From assembly GCA_021613535.1 (NCBI GenBank), contig CP075495.1, forward strand, positions 3,596,001 through 3,660,000: a stretch of DNA of 64,000 nucleotides. The letters run 5' to 3'. The first letter of the stretch is position 1; each line of letters opens with the position of its first letter. The notes below the pieces were generated by a model. The model did not search any database. It had not been told where the DNA came from and saw only the letters and a list, made by a program, of their open reading frames with translations. This DNA comes from Adineta vaga. Taxonomy: Eukaryota; Rotifera. Made by a program: the position numbers and the translations under genes. Shown here piece by piece: positions 11,459 through 24,074 of the stretch.

Positions 11459-12735
11459 ATGAACAATAATCTTGTCGAAAGACGTTCATCTTCTGTTAGT
11501 CCAAATGTCACTTCATCAATGATTATCCCTAAATGTGAACCGATTGATAATGAATTCAATCAAAATAATAAACGTCGATTAGGTGAACATTATTCTCATA
11601 ATATAGAACCTCTTCTATCAAATAAACGACAAACTGCAACAAAAAAATCTCAACATACAGATAATAATTCATTAAAATTACCTAACGGACGAAATGAAAG
11701 TATCGATGATCAACAAAAACAAACGGAATCCCATGCATCATCGAACAGTCCGAAAATCGGTACATCAAAATTATTTTCCAACGGTGGAAATATGGATATT
11801 TCTCCATCATCAAACGTTCAACCAAAACCAAGGTAAATTATTTTTCTTCTTTAACAAAAACTAAACCTTCGTTTTTTTCCCTATTTCATAGATTTCTCGA
11901 TGCAAACTCTGATAATTCTATTGTTCGACCACAAGTATCATCTTCACCATTAGGTATCCCACGTCCAGCTAATCCATCACGTTATACAGCTCCTGTCCAT
12001 ATTGATGTTGGCGGTACCATATTTACATCATCATTAGAAACGTTAACACGTTATCCTGATAGTCGTCTATCGAAATTATTCAATGGAACAATTCCGATTG
12101 TATTAGATACTCTCAAACAACATTATTTTATTGATCGTGACGGCAAATTGTTTCGTTATATATTAAATTTTATGCGTTATGGAACATTAGCTTTACCCGA
12201 TCATTTTACGGAATTTCCAGCTCTACTTGAAGAAGCTCGTTACTTTGAATTAACACCATTAATAAATGCGATTGAAGAACGTTTAATAAATCGAAAATCA
12301 TCGAAAACAACGAAACAATCATTATCAAATACTAATCATGATCTCATATCATTAAATATAAGTCAAGATCGTATTTTAATCAGTGGAAATATCATTTTAA
12401 TTCATGATCTTTTTCCTGAAATTCAACAACAACAACAGCAACAAATAACAACATTACATGCACACGTTGAACGAAATCAATTTATACGTTTTACATTAAA
12501 TGCTTTTATTAATCTAACACAATTGGAAATCTTTCAACGATTATTAAATTCGAAATTTCAAATTCTTTCGTCAACATGTGGAACAAGTATTGATACAATG
12601 ACACAATTTAGTGAATATATTTTCTCACGATTATCATCAATAACAAAGAAATCTATTCAAAATTTATGTGAAAATGGTACAGAAACTGATGATAATGATG
12701 ATGACGATGAAGAAGAAGACGACACATATAACTGA
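11459..12735 (+). CDS. KCTD15: BTB/POZ-domain transcriptional regulator KCTD1/KCTD15
   Basis: Two exons (11459-11832 and 11892-12735), 405 residues. After about 160 residues of low-complexity N-terminus comes a KCTD-type BTB domain beginning APVHIDVGGTIFTSSLETL and continuing YPDSRLSKLFNGT, LDTLKQHYFIDRDGKLFRYIL and EEARYF. This is the characteristic KCTD1/15 form. The C-terminal domain is also recognisable (RILISGNIILIHDLFPE, FQILSSTCGTSIDTMTQFSEY) before an acidic tail, so the entry is an ortholog of the KCTD1/KCTD15 pair and not another KCTD protein. In vertebrates these proteins are nuclear repressors that antagonise AP-2 and Wnt signalling. A Gln run interrupts the C-terminal domain. The N-terminus is much longer than in vertebrates and holds a PKCEPID motif resembling the sumoylation motif at the vertebrate C-terminus. 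Confidence 0.92.
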
Positions 12736-13124
12736 CATTCATCTTGTTTTCTTTCTCTCTTTTTTTTTGTCAAAAAACGGTGAATATTATTTCGTAACGA
12801 ATAATGATGTAAATAAATATCGTTTGATTTTCAGTTTATTTAAATGATCAGTCAGCGAATGATTTTCTATCTTTTTCCTACGAGAATAAACAAATTCTTT
12901 ATTGAATATTTCTTTTATTGTACGCATTCGCAAAAGAATATGCATAACAAAAAATCTTGTGTCATTTTCGTCATAGTTGATCGATGAACAGGACGGAGAA
13001 AGAGAGAGAGAGAAAAAGAAGCGCGAGACCTCATTGATACTTATTGAAGTACACATTACGACTCATTCATTTTTTTTTCTCTTTTCATACACGTGATATA
13101 TAATGATGCGTATCTGACTAACAA
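12736..13124. other. Intergenic gap
   Basis: AT-rich, with a short GA-rich stretch near 12996-13020. No gene seen. Confidence 0.5.
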
Positions 13125-14591
13125 ATGAATTTTTCTTCGAAACATTCGTCAAATACTCGTTGGAATCAACGTGGAAGAATATATTTTATCTTATTTCAAT
13201 GGCCACAACGAATTCATTTCTATATTATTTTTCTTAGTCTTTTTATCACATGTTGTATTTCCTATCGACAACCCTATGGTCTTTTATTCAGTCTAAAACA
13301 TGTTAATTTTCAAATGTCATCAACTGAATTCGTCCGTGATCAACTAATAAATGAACACAAACAACAACAAAAACTTGCAGTCGAATGGATGGATAAATTC
13401 ATAACAGATCCTAGTAAATATCCACATTTAATGTCAAATTTAACTCATCAAATATATTTCTATGATTATATTCATCCGACAACTTCTTCAGCTTATTCAT
13501 TACTTAATAAACGTAAACAAATATCGATGAATACAACAAATCATATTGTTATATCAATACTCTATGGTAAACAAGATACAGATCATCGTGAAGGAAAATT
13601 TTATATTGGTCAAATTCTTTATCATCTTTTGAAATATTCTCATCCACGTTTTCTTATAACTTTATGTGAAAATAATAATACAAATGAACAAATATCCGAT
13701 GGAATTAAACTTATTCGACAAATTTTTCCAGTTTTTATTGTCAATAGTATTTCTACATCATCAACAACTATCAATACATATGAACGAGAAAAACAAGCAC
13801 ATTTACAATGTATTCTAGCAAATTTTCAATCATTTCCAAATTTAAATCATCTTTTATTACTTCAAGATGATGCCGAACCAATTCATAAAGATTTTTCATA
13901 TCAATTAATCAAATTAATTGATGATCGTATTCAACAACAATGGCCATTAAATAATCATCATCGACAACAACCAGCATTTATTAAAATCTATCATCCACGA
14001 TGGTTAATTAGTTATCTATATCCATCTGTTTATTTAATCACTCAATTAATTGCAACTAGTCTTCTATTTACATTTATTGGTTATAGTTTTTATAAATTAT
14101 TTATTGAAGTAAGTTTAACTGATTGATTAAAATGAAATCTAGTTTATTTGTTTTTTAAGGAAAAAAACGATATGAAACATTATCCTACAAGAATATCATT
14201 CAATAATTCTATCTTTCTTCCAGAAATAATCAATCGAACTTTGATTTATTTCATTGCCTATTTTCTACTTATTCTAATTCTTTTGATTTTAATTGATCAT
14301 TCAAATCTTTCGTGGACATGGCGTTCATTTCATCCATCATTCTATGCAATCTATCCAGCACCTTCATGTTGTTTACCTGGTGTACTTTATTTTCGACAAA
14401 CTTATACTCAAGTTACTGATTATTTAAATCAAGTTCAATGTCATAGTAAATATGCTATCGATACAGCATTTGATGATTTACCTAGACGTACAAATCTTCG
14501 AACGTATCTTGTTGAACCAAATTTAGTACATCATATTGGTCTTTATTCGAGACTTCGCCGAACATATATTAATCCATATTTACTTGATTGA
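13125..14591 (+). CDS. PGAP4: GPI-anchor GalNAc transferase PGAP4 (TMEM246)
   Basis: Two exons (13125-14108, 14160-14591), 471 residues. PGAP4 adds the side-chain GalNAc to the first mannose of GPI anchors in the Golgi. Seen: a type II signal anchor at about residues 28-46 (HFYIIFLSLFITCCISY); a GT-A core with the acidic metal-binding motif LLLLQDDAEP near residue 248; and an unusual hairpin of two transmembrane segments inserted in the catalytic domain (about 303-327 and 350-372), the hallmark topology of PGAP4. The conserved C-terminal block reads AIYPAPSCCLPGVLYF, then YAIDTAFDDL, then VEPNLVHHIGLYSRLR. Length is somewhat above that of the roughly 400-residue vertebrate protein. The single intron lies between the two hairpin helices. 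Confidence 0.9.
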
Positions 14592-14631
14592 ATTGCTTCA
14601 ATTGTTCAGAAATTAGAACATTCTTTTTCTA

Positions 14632-14637
14632 AATAAA
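14632..14637 (+). terminator. Poly(A) signal AATAAA of PGAP4
   Basis: Canonical hexamer about 40 bases after the PGAP4 stop codon. Confidence 0.6.
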
Positions 14638-14861
14638 ATTGTCAGATGATGATTCAATTGTTTGGAATAAAATAGTCGTTGAAAATGTGATATGACGAAG
14701 TTTACAGGAGAAAAGAGAGATATTGATCATTATAAACTATGTCGATTCATTTCGTTTTAAAAAGATGTCTTCACGACTAATTAGAAACTTGACTACATGA
14801 ATTGTTCATAATTTAACCGCTTTACAAGTTTATCATATATCAAATAGATAGATTTTAAACA

Positions 14862-17800
14862 ATGATTCAATCATCAGTACCATTAGCTGAAGATAAAGAA
14901 ACAAGTGATGAACATGATCATGTACTTATTACAGAATATTTAACAGGTACGAATAAGACTATCATAGAAGAACATAATACTATTGCTGTTAGTCCAAATG
15001 ATCATCGATGGTATCGGTAAGTGAAATGAATATTATGTTAAGATGTTTTATGATGATTTAATGTTCATACAGATTGATTGAATTACGAAATGGTTTACGT
15101 TGTATGTTAGTAACAAATAATTTACATGAAGATGATGAAGAAGAACAAGAAGATGACAAAAGTGATACAGATGATACAGAGTAAGTTGAGAAAAAGATTT
15201 TTGTTTTTTGAATGTTTTAACATAGAATTTCTGTTCTATGATAGTGATAAACTAATTTCTTCCGATGTTGAAGAAGCATTTTTACAATATCATATGGTGA
15301 ATAATTCTTCATTGAACATGAGTGAATGATGAAAAAAGATATTCTTCTATTTTGTCGTTTTAGACAACTGTTGCCTTACGTATTCCAGCTGGTTCTCTTC
15401 TTGATCCTACAAATTTACAAGGTCTTGCTCATTTAACTGAACATTGTATGTTTTCTCACGAAAATATTGCTCAATTATTCACTTTTATTCTGATTTAAGT
15501 ACTTTTTTCTAGTTCATCGAAATATCCTGAAATTAATTGTCTCGATACATTCGTTTCTTATCATGGTGGAACAATTCATGCATATACAGAACTTGAATTT
15601 GTTCGTAAAATTTAATTTGATCAAACGATTTCTATCATCTTTTTTTTATCTTGCTTCGTAGACTGTGATTATTATTGAAATATCATCGAATCGTATTGTA
15701 GAAACACTTGATATTCTTATTCATGCATTAATTGATCCTTTAATGTTATCTGAAACGATTCATGAACAAATACAAATATTGAACGATGAATATACTATTG
15801 CACAAACTGATGATCATTATCGAGCAACACGATTACTTGCACATTTAGCAAGAGATGATCATCCAATAAAACAATTTTCTTGGGGTAGAAAACTTTGTGA
15901 ATAGTTTCTTTTTTAAAATCACAAAGTTTCATTTTAGGAAATCAAAAGAGTTTAAACGAATTTATTGAACATAAGAATCTTAGTGAATTATTAAAGAAAT
16001 TCGTGAAAGAACGTTATTATTTACCCGAAGGAATAAGTCTTGTTATGATATCAAATGGTAAGAACAATGAAACTAAAAAGATAAATTTCATATTCTCTCT
16101 TCAAGAATCATTTCGAATAATGCAACAACGTATAGAACGATTATTTTGTCTAATGAAACGAAGGTTTACGATGAAAATCATTGATAAATAGCTATTTTTT
16201 TTATTCAATTTTAGTTTTAAAATATTACCGGATTATATTAGTTTGAAAAATCCATGGAATACAGATGATTTTCAAAAATTTCATCTTGGTAAGTATGAAT
16301 TATATAGTTTAATATTCTTCTGTTGTTCTTTTTTGTTTAGTATATCCATTCGAAGATATCCATCAATTACGTATATCATTTCCACTTGTTTCTATTGATG
16401 AATCATGGAAAATTAAACCAGAAGATTACATTCGATTTATTTTTGCACATGAAGCACCAGGAAGTTTAAATAGTTATTTAAAAACTAAGTACGAAATTAT
16501 ATTTGAAAAACCAAACTTAATTATGTAACAACTTTCGAAGATTATGGACATATCATATTGATTTTGATCTTGGTGATTCACAATTGTATCACAATTCAGC
16601 TTCATCATTATTTACTATGATTTTACATCTAACACGACAAGGTCTGAAAAATATACAATCAGTAAATGTTTTCTTTCTTGTTTTGATCATTTGTTAACAT
16701 TATTTTCATGAACAATTTAGATCATTGATTCCGTATTTGAAGCTATATATCTTCTTAAACGTCTTGGACCACTAAAACGTGTTTATGATGATATGCAATT
16801 AGCAGATTTACATGCATTTCTTTTCCAAGAAAAAGTCTGTGATCGATTTGTATTTATCCTTGATAGAATCATTTGTTGTAGAAAGATACGATATCATATG
16901 CAGATACAATTGTTCGAAATCTTCGAAAATATCCGTCCTTATTTGTTCTATTTGGTCATGATTTACATTTACAATTTGAACCTGTGGTATTTATTTATTT
17001 ATATTTAATTCTTTTGTTTAATTCTTTAAATATTTAGACGATTTTTAAAACAATCAATTCTTTAGACCCACGTACATGTAATATCATGTTAATTTCAAAA
17101 TTATCTTTACCTTATTGTGATCAATTGGAACCTTGGTTTAATATTAAATATGGTCAATTTGGTAATAAACTATCATCAATAAAATAAATTTCATAGACTT
17201 AATTTTTCTTATAGAGATTCCAAATCATTGGATTTCATATTGGCTTAGTAAATCTACATCTTTCTTTTGAATATGATTCACTATTTTTATCTTAGATCCA
17301 AATTCAAATCCTGCTTTAACAATACCTGATTCAAGTCAATATTTAGCAGTAGATTTCTCTATTAAACCATATGATCTTCCATCCAATGAAGTAAACATTA
17401 TATTTTATAATCGAATCATTTCTATTCCACCGAAAAAAAAACAACCTTCTTTTAGATTCCAATAATTCTATTAAAAGAAGAGTTCGGTACATTGTGGTAT
17501 TTTCGAAATCAACAAAATTTACCAAAAGGTTCGATATATCTTTATTTAAAATAATCATTCATTCGTAATCAACAAAATTCTCTTATTTTCTATTTAGCTT
17601 TCTTTTATCTTCATTTTTTATCACCATATGTTAATTTATCTCCACAACAGTAAAGCATTGATTTTGCATATTCATTCGAAGATGATATCAATTGTTTCTT
17701 TCTAGTTCATGTTTATTCGATCTTTATACATTAATAATCAATTCATTATTAAAAGCTCATGCATATCCAGGCAAAGCATCTCATATTTCTATCAATTTCT

Positions 17801-19810
17801 TTCCAACAGATACTGGTTTAATATTGAAATTAACAGGTTTTAATCAACATTTATCGAAATATCTCGAAGCAGTCTTGCATGTGATTTATAATTTTCCAAT
17901 TAATGAAGAAGGAACTATTTCATGGAAACAAGAATTGAAAGATCAATATTTTCGTGAATTGAATCTTTCCAAAAAACTAATCAAGTAAAGAAGTGTTGTT
18001 ATTTCTCACCAATAAATCAGAGATTGAATTTTCGATTTAGACATGTACGATTGTATTTAACGAAAGGTGTTTGGTGGCCAGTATTTGAAAAATTTCAATT
18101 TCTTGATGCGATTACTCATAAACAAATAATCGACTTTTCAATATTATTTCGTACATATTTAACAGTTGATTTACTCGTGGCAGGGAACATGACTGCAGAG
18201 GTTCGTTTTCATTTTTTATCCTACGTAATAAATAAATGCCAAGATGCCGTACAGCATTTAGTATTCATTAACCCCTTTGTGTATACATTATATCGTTTTG
18301 TTTTTAGGAATCTAAAGAATTGTTTCATACTACTCAAAACATACTTGAACTAGGTCCTGTAGCAAAAATTTTACTTCCTTCAGTAATTATTCTATTGTCG
18401 AAAACATCAACATGATCAATAATTCATTTCTATTAAAGTTACGAGCCATACAATTACCTCCTCAAGCGAGTCTAGTGAAAATTGCCAGTTATCAATCGAC
18501 TGATTGTGCTACGCATATGTTGATTTTTTTTGAACATGGTCTCACTTCCATTCGAGATTATGTTCTTCTAGAAATTCTTGCTGAAACTATTCAAGAATCA
18601 CTTGAAGATTATTTACAATCTACTGGACAAAATCATTTTACATGTAATAGTATGTTGAATATTGATACACCTCTTTCATTTTCTTTATCTAAACAATTTC
18701 AATTCACTTCTAGTTACACTACGTGATACTTATGGTGTTGTTTCCCTTCAAATTGAATTGTAAGAATTAGTTGATATTTAATTAGAAATAATCATTCATC
18801 GTTGTTTGTAGAATATTTTCATCTGAAATTTATAATTCATTGGTAAAATTGATAGAAATAGATTTCCTTCTTGTTAATGACTTTTGATCAAATAGGATGT
18901 TGTTGATTATGTCTCGAAATTTTTTATTCTTTTCAAAGATTTAATTATGGAAACAACCAAAGTTGAATTTGATCGATTGATAACGATGTTTAAAAATGGT
19001 AATTACTGAATATTCTCTTCAATATCTATCCTTTTTGTTCTTTTAGCTAAACAAAATCTTGATAATTCTTTACAAACATGTGTAGATCGATATTGGACAG
19101 AAATTCTATTAAATTCTTTTATCTTCGATCGAAATAATCAAGAAGTAAAATTTAAATAATCCTTAATTTCCCAGTAAATTGTCTTCTCTTTTCGATAGCG
19201 AGATGCACTTGAAACTTTAACTGTGAATGATATGCAAGAATGGTATAATGAACATTTGATTGCATCAACTCGTCGTCAATTGATTATTATTGTTTGTTCA
19301 AATGATGAAATACGATCAACATCAACAGGCATTGTTATAAATAAGACTACACATTCAATGACCTATGATAATCAACGAAATCGACATAGTAGACGATCAA
19401 GTTTTGGTATGCCAGCAGAACGTTTGCCACGACTTGGACGTCGAACAGATATAATGGAAGATATTGATTATGAACATATGTCATTATTACAATCAAAATC
19501 CGAATCTAAATTACGTTGTTTAACAACAAAACGTAAACATAAGATTGATCTACGTGCAACTAAAAGTGAAACATTCCATACCAATCAACCATTTAATTAT
19601 CCTGACGATCGAATGAAACTTGATTATATTATCAAATCATTCGAATCTATTGAAATTCAAGATGATGAAAATAAGAATCAATTTGAAAAATCATTACAAA
19701 TTTTAGTTGAAACTAATTCAAATGAAATAAAGAAATCTTATATATTTATACATAATTTGAAAGAATTTAAAGACTCATGTTTGTTGTATAATGTTACATG
19801 TATCAAATAA
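14862..19810 (+). CDS. NRDC: Nardilysin-like M16 metallopeptidase
   Basis: Many small exons give a protein of about 1,000 residues. The N-terminal region has an acidic run (HEDDEEEQEDDKSDTDDTD) just before the catalytic domain, the feature that separates nardilysin from insulin-degrading enzyme. The inverted zinc motif reads GLAHLTEH (HxxEH). SSKYPE and a YHGG segment follow, and a downstream Glu in ILNDEYTIA fits the third zinc ligand. Later exons carry M16 repeat-domain signatures (PEGISLVMISN, HEAPGSLNSYL, LRDTYGVVSLQIEL). Nardilysin cleaves before Arg in dibasic sites and also promotes ectodomain shedding. After the last M16 helix (DMQEWYNEHLI) the final exon adds about 170 basic, Ser-rich residues with no recognised domain. 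The junction behind HxxEH (about 15449-15514) uses a weak donor, and the E-L-E-F exon end near 15601 has donor gttcgt, so exon borders there are tentative. Confidence 0.82.
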
Positions 19811-20154
19811 AAAAAACAAGATCTATTGATGTTGTGAAGAATTGAACAATAGAAATTGTCGACATTAGATTCTATATTTTCGTTGGATAGTTACTACACA
19901 CTAAAATGAAATGAATGTTTGTTTCCGCATCTCAATCAATATACACAGGCGTCATCTATGAAACATCCATACATTATCTAGCCAACATGTCCAATGCAAT
20001 AATTGATCACTTTTACTACTGACTGTTCTGTTCGTTCTGTTTTCTTTCTTTTTTTTTATGATTCTTCTTCTAGTCGATAAATGTAACTTGTGATTTATTC
20101 TTATCGTGTTATTCTATACATTTAAGTATCATTATCATTCTTCATGAAACAAAT
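19811..20154. other. Intergenic gap
   Basis: T-rich upstream sequence of the Orai gene; no gene seen. Confidence 0.5.
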
Positions 20155-20902
20155 ATGGATATGGAACAACTATCAGCAAAATCGCCATTAAAACGTCGTC
20201 GACTTTTATTTAGTAAAGCTAAATTAAAAGCAGTTTCACGGACAAGTGCTTTACTTTCCGGATTTGCCATGGTCAGTGATTTGTTTTTCTTGTATGTATC
20301 GAGTGAATATCGTCATCTAATCGAGGCGGTTTTTTTTCTCGTTCTTTCATTTCAATAGGTAGCTATGGTAGAAATATCATTAGATGATCATAAAAATTCC
20401 AAAGGTTCAGGGCCATTATTAGTCGTCTATTCAACCATAACATGTCTTCTTGTTGGTGTGCATTTATTAGCATTAATGATTAGTACTTGTATATTACCAC
20501 AATTGGAAGCCGATAGTTTACTTGGTTATGAAGAATATGAATCACATGAAACAATGCATATTTATATAGAATTAGCATGGATATTAAGTACTGGATTTGG
20601 TAAGAATTTCCCTTTTTTTTTCTTTTTCTATAAAAAATGATTTGCTTTCGTTTTGTTTTAGGTATCTTTTTATTTCTAGTAGAAATAGCGATTGTTTGTT
20701 GGGTGAAATTTTATTATGTAACACGACCACTGCAATTGCAACAACGATAGTTATTGTACCAGTTATTATCTTATTTTGTATATTTTCATTACATTTCTAT
20801 CGACGTCTTGTCTCATTTAAATTGAGTCGTCATCAAGATGAATTAAATGAAATTGAAAATACTTTAACAGTTGGAAAACTTGCCCAAGCGAATGTTGTTT
20901 AA
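20155..20902 (+). CDS. ORAI1: Store-operated calcium channel Orai, with a frame break in exon 3
   Basis: Three exons (20155-20271, 20359-20599, 20662-20902). Orai forms the hexameric plasma-membrane CRAC channel opened by STIM. Seen: the cytosolic extension and TM1 with SRTSALLSGFAMVAMVEISLD, including the selectivity-filter Glu in MVE; TM2 (LLVVYSTITCLLVGVHLLALM); TM3 (YIELAWILSTGFGIFLFLVEIAIVCWVKF); and TM4 plus a C-terminal helix (VIVPVIILFCIFSLHFYRRL, then RHQDELNEIE). In the genomic frame, exon 3 reads through CWVKFYY and then reaches TAG at about 20747-20749. TM4 is in another frame, beginning about NTTTAIATT. One base appears to be missing at about 20713-20725, in the extracellular TM3-TM4 loop. 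It may be an assembly error, a real mutation or programmed shifting. No splice choice repairs it. Every other part looks intact. Confidence 0.85.
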
Positions 20903-21485
20903 TTAAACAAATAAATAACTCAAGTTCTTCTATGGATTTTTCTTTCTTTGACATCTATAATCTCATATGATAAATTTAATATTTAATTTTGTGAAGTTTG
21001 TTTGTTTTTTTCGTGTGCATGTTTAAAAATATATTATACATTTGTAGAATTGAATTGTGATGATAATAATAACAAGAGAAGAAGAAGAAAAAGAAAAATA
21101 AATCTAATTGTTAGAGAAGGATAATGTAATTCTACATAAAGTACAATCGATTTCAAACATTGTTAAATGAATAGATTCTTATTCTTTCATCTGCAATATG
21201 ATTACAATAACATGAATGTCTACATTTTACCTAAAGGTTGTCTTCTCTATAGTGATTATTTGTGTCTTGTCTCTATATCCTTCTGATATAAGGTTTCTTA
21301 TCGATTATATTGATGTAACAAAGGACATCTTTTCGATGAGGAAAATGTCAGAAAAAGGCGAGAATATATATGATCGATCTGTTATTGTAAACAAATAATT
21401 GTTGAAAAGTCACGAACTTATCTTCTTATTCTTTTTTTTATAAAACCAGACGATTTTTATTATTTGTTACATTTTATCTTAGAAA
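20903..21485. other. Intergenic gap
   Basis: Contains the Orai 3' UTR and a purine-rich AAGAAGAAGAA stretch near 21076-21096. No gene supported. Confidence 0.5.
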
Positions 21486-23704
21486 ATGTTGTTCTCCATC
21501 TTAGTATTACTAATGACAGTAGATATTTCGTTCTCTGTTCGACCAAATATAACTAGTTGTATACCGAAATTAACGCAGAAGAATACAACGATGATTTTAA
21601 ATAATCTTCGTCGTGAGATGCAAAATGTAGGTATTGGAATTTATGTTATTTTTTCTGGTGATGAACATGGAAGTGAAGATACTCAAGATTATGATAAACG
21701 GCGAGATTGGATTACAGGATTTCGTGGTTCATCTGGCGTAGCAGTTGTTACGTTACAAACAGCAGCTTTATGGACTGATAGTCGGTATTTTACTCAAGCT
21801 GAAGACGAACTAGATTGTGCTAATTGGCTTTTAATGAGAGATAGAAGTGCAGGCATACCAACTCTTACGAAATGGTTATTGACAACAGCAAATCAAACAG
21901 ATCTGGTATGATATTTTGAACATCGATGATGTATCATATAGTTCGTTTTTTTCTATATACTTTGCATCAATTAGCCATCAGGTGCAACAACTGTATTTAT
22001 TCCTTCATCTTGGTGGACTGCAGCTAATAAAGCCTTGAAAGAAATTGGTAAACAACTAAAATCTGTTGACGATCTGGTTGGTCGTATCTGGCCGTACGAA
22101 GAGCGTCCAAAATCATTACAAAACCCCATCGTCAAACATAATCTTAAATATGCTGGAAAAACTGTTGCACAAAAACTACGGCTAACAACAATGCAACTGA
22201 GATATCGTGGTGCAACAGCAACTATTATCAGTGCTCTAGATGAAATTGCATGGCAATTCAATTTACGTGGTGCAGATATTCCATATAATCCGTTTTTTAA
22301 GTCCTACGCAATTATTTATATTGATTATGGACAAAATCAACCAGAATTATTCGTTAATTTACGTCAACTTAATAGTACTACGTATCCTATTGGTGTGAAA
22401 GTCTATGATTACACTATGTTCTGGTCGTATTTGAATCGAACAGTGACAGATGCATCTGTAAAGAAAATTTGGATTAGTCCACAAGTGTCCCAAGCTATAT
22501 ATGGCTCAATTCCTAGTAAAAAATTACTATTACCTTTATTGAATTCTCCTGTTGAACATGTCAAAGCACAAAAGAATCCAATTGAACAAAAAGGAATGCG
22601 AGATTGTCAAATTCGAGATTCTGTTGTTCGTCTAAAACATCTTGGCTGGATAGAAGAACAATTACGAAATGGAATATCGATTAACGAAACCAGTTCAGCT
22701 GATCAATTACTTATCTATCAAAAACAACAGGACAAATTTCAATTTCCAAGTTTTCATGCTATTTCAGCATCTGGTGAAAATGCTGCTATTGTTCACTATT
22801 CACCTGAACCAAGAACAGCTCGATTAATCACAAAAAATCAAGTTTATTTATTAGATGTAAGTTATTCATAATAGTACAAGTTTTCTTATCTGTTTTTTTT
22901 TGTTATCTTAAAATAAGGCCGGTAGTCAATATCTTGATTGTACAACTGATATAACACGAACACATCATTTTGGTACTCCAAAAGATTTAGAAAAACGTGT
23001 TTATACTCGAGTTCTTCAGGGTGTACTTGATATTGCTGATGCCGTTTTTCCTCCTGGTACCTACGGTCGATCTATCGATTATCTCGGTCGTATGTATCTA
23101 TTTCGAGATGGAATGATCTATGGACATTCAACAGGGTTTGTCATCTTTTTATATTCGCTCAGAATACTTCGTATTTGTTTTGTTTTGTTTTGATAGGCAT
23201 GGTATTGGCCATTTCTTAAGTGTTCATGAAGGTCCACAAAATATCGGATCCACTTATGATCAATATGAAGAACCGTTAGCTGAAGGAGTTTTTATTTCGG
23301 ATGAACCAGGATTTTATAAAGTACATGATTTTGGTGTACGTATAGAAAATGACATGGAAGTTGTACCAGCTAATTATAGTATTTATCACGATGAACAATT
23401 TCTACGTTTTCAAACAATTACATATCTTCCTTATGAACGTTCACTTATCGATGTTAGTTTGTTAACAATTGCACAATATAATGCAATCAATAAATATCAT
23501 AAAATTGTTGCAAAAAAGCTCGAACCATTACTGAAAGATGATGAAGCAGCTTTAAAAGCATTACGTTCTCGTACAGCTAAATTAGATCCTCATCCATCGA
23601 CAACGACGATAGTTTCAATTTCAATACGAAAAAATAACGTTTTTAATATTATTAGTTCACCTTTTCTTATCATTTTGATAATAAGTTTTATCTTTCTATT
23701 TTGA
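21486..23704 (+). CDS. XPNPEP2: Xaa-Pro aminopeptidase, secreted or GPI-anchored (XPNPEP2-like)
   Basis: Four exons (21486-21905, 21975-22856, 22918-23135, 23197-23704), 675 residues. It removes N-terminal residues preceding proline from peptides. An N-terminal signal peptide (MLFSILVLLMTVDISFS) precedes two creatinase-like N-terminal domains (GFRGSSGVAVVT, ALWTDSRYFTQAE) and an M24B catalytic domain. Metal ligands are seen in order: Asp pair in SQYLDCTTDITRT, His in GHGIGHFLSVHEGP, Glu in SDEPGFY and Glu in VRIENDM. The very hydrophobic C-terminus (SSPFLIILIISFIFLF) after a Ser/Thr-rich spacer fits a GPI-attachment signal, as in XPNPEP2, and argues against the cytosolic XPNPEP1. Several N-glycosylation sequons lie in the ectodomain. 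Confidence 0.92.
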
Positions 23705-24074
23705 ATAAAGATCGGTTTTTATAATATGAGTATATCTCCTTGCCGTACTACGACATCTGTAGATTTGAAAAACAAACTAAACTACCAATCGGGTCTTATG
23801 AGATGAAATTCCTTCTCCTTACTTTACTATTTATTCATCAGTCACATATATATATATATATATTTCCGTCTGAATTCGTTGGTTTTTATTTCTTACAAAC
23901 AATAATCTATTGATATTGGTGTAAACTACGGTCCTGGTTATTATTTAGAATTGATCGTCTGTAAGTGTGGAATCGATTAGGTTCAAAGTACGCGAGAATA
24001 TCAGTCAAGTTTTTATTAATAGAGAATCAGGAAGAAACTATATAGTTATAAGAAAACGGATCCGATTCGAGAGT
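23705..24074. other. Intergenic gap with (TA)n tract
   Basis: Convergent 3' ends of XPNPEP2 and the minus-strand unknown gene. A TA repeat lies at about 23845-23863. AATAAA overlaps the end of XPNPEP2 just after its TGA. Confidence 0.5.

Noticed and set aside
20697-20749. Short GT..AG interval as an intron repairing the Orai frame
   Set aside because: Removal leaves TM4 in the wrong frame, and about 48 bp is below the local intron size.
22000-22261. Minus-strand frame opposite the Xaa-Pro aminopeptidase
   Set aside because: Antisense shadow of a strongly conserved coding exon.
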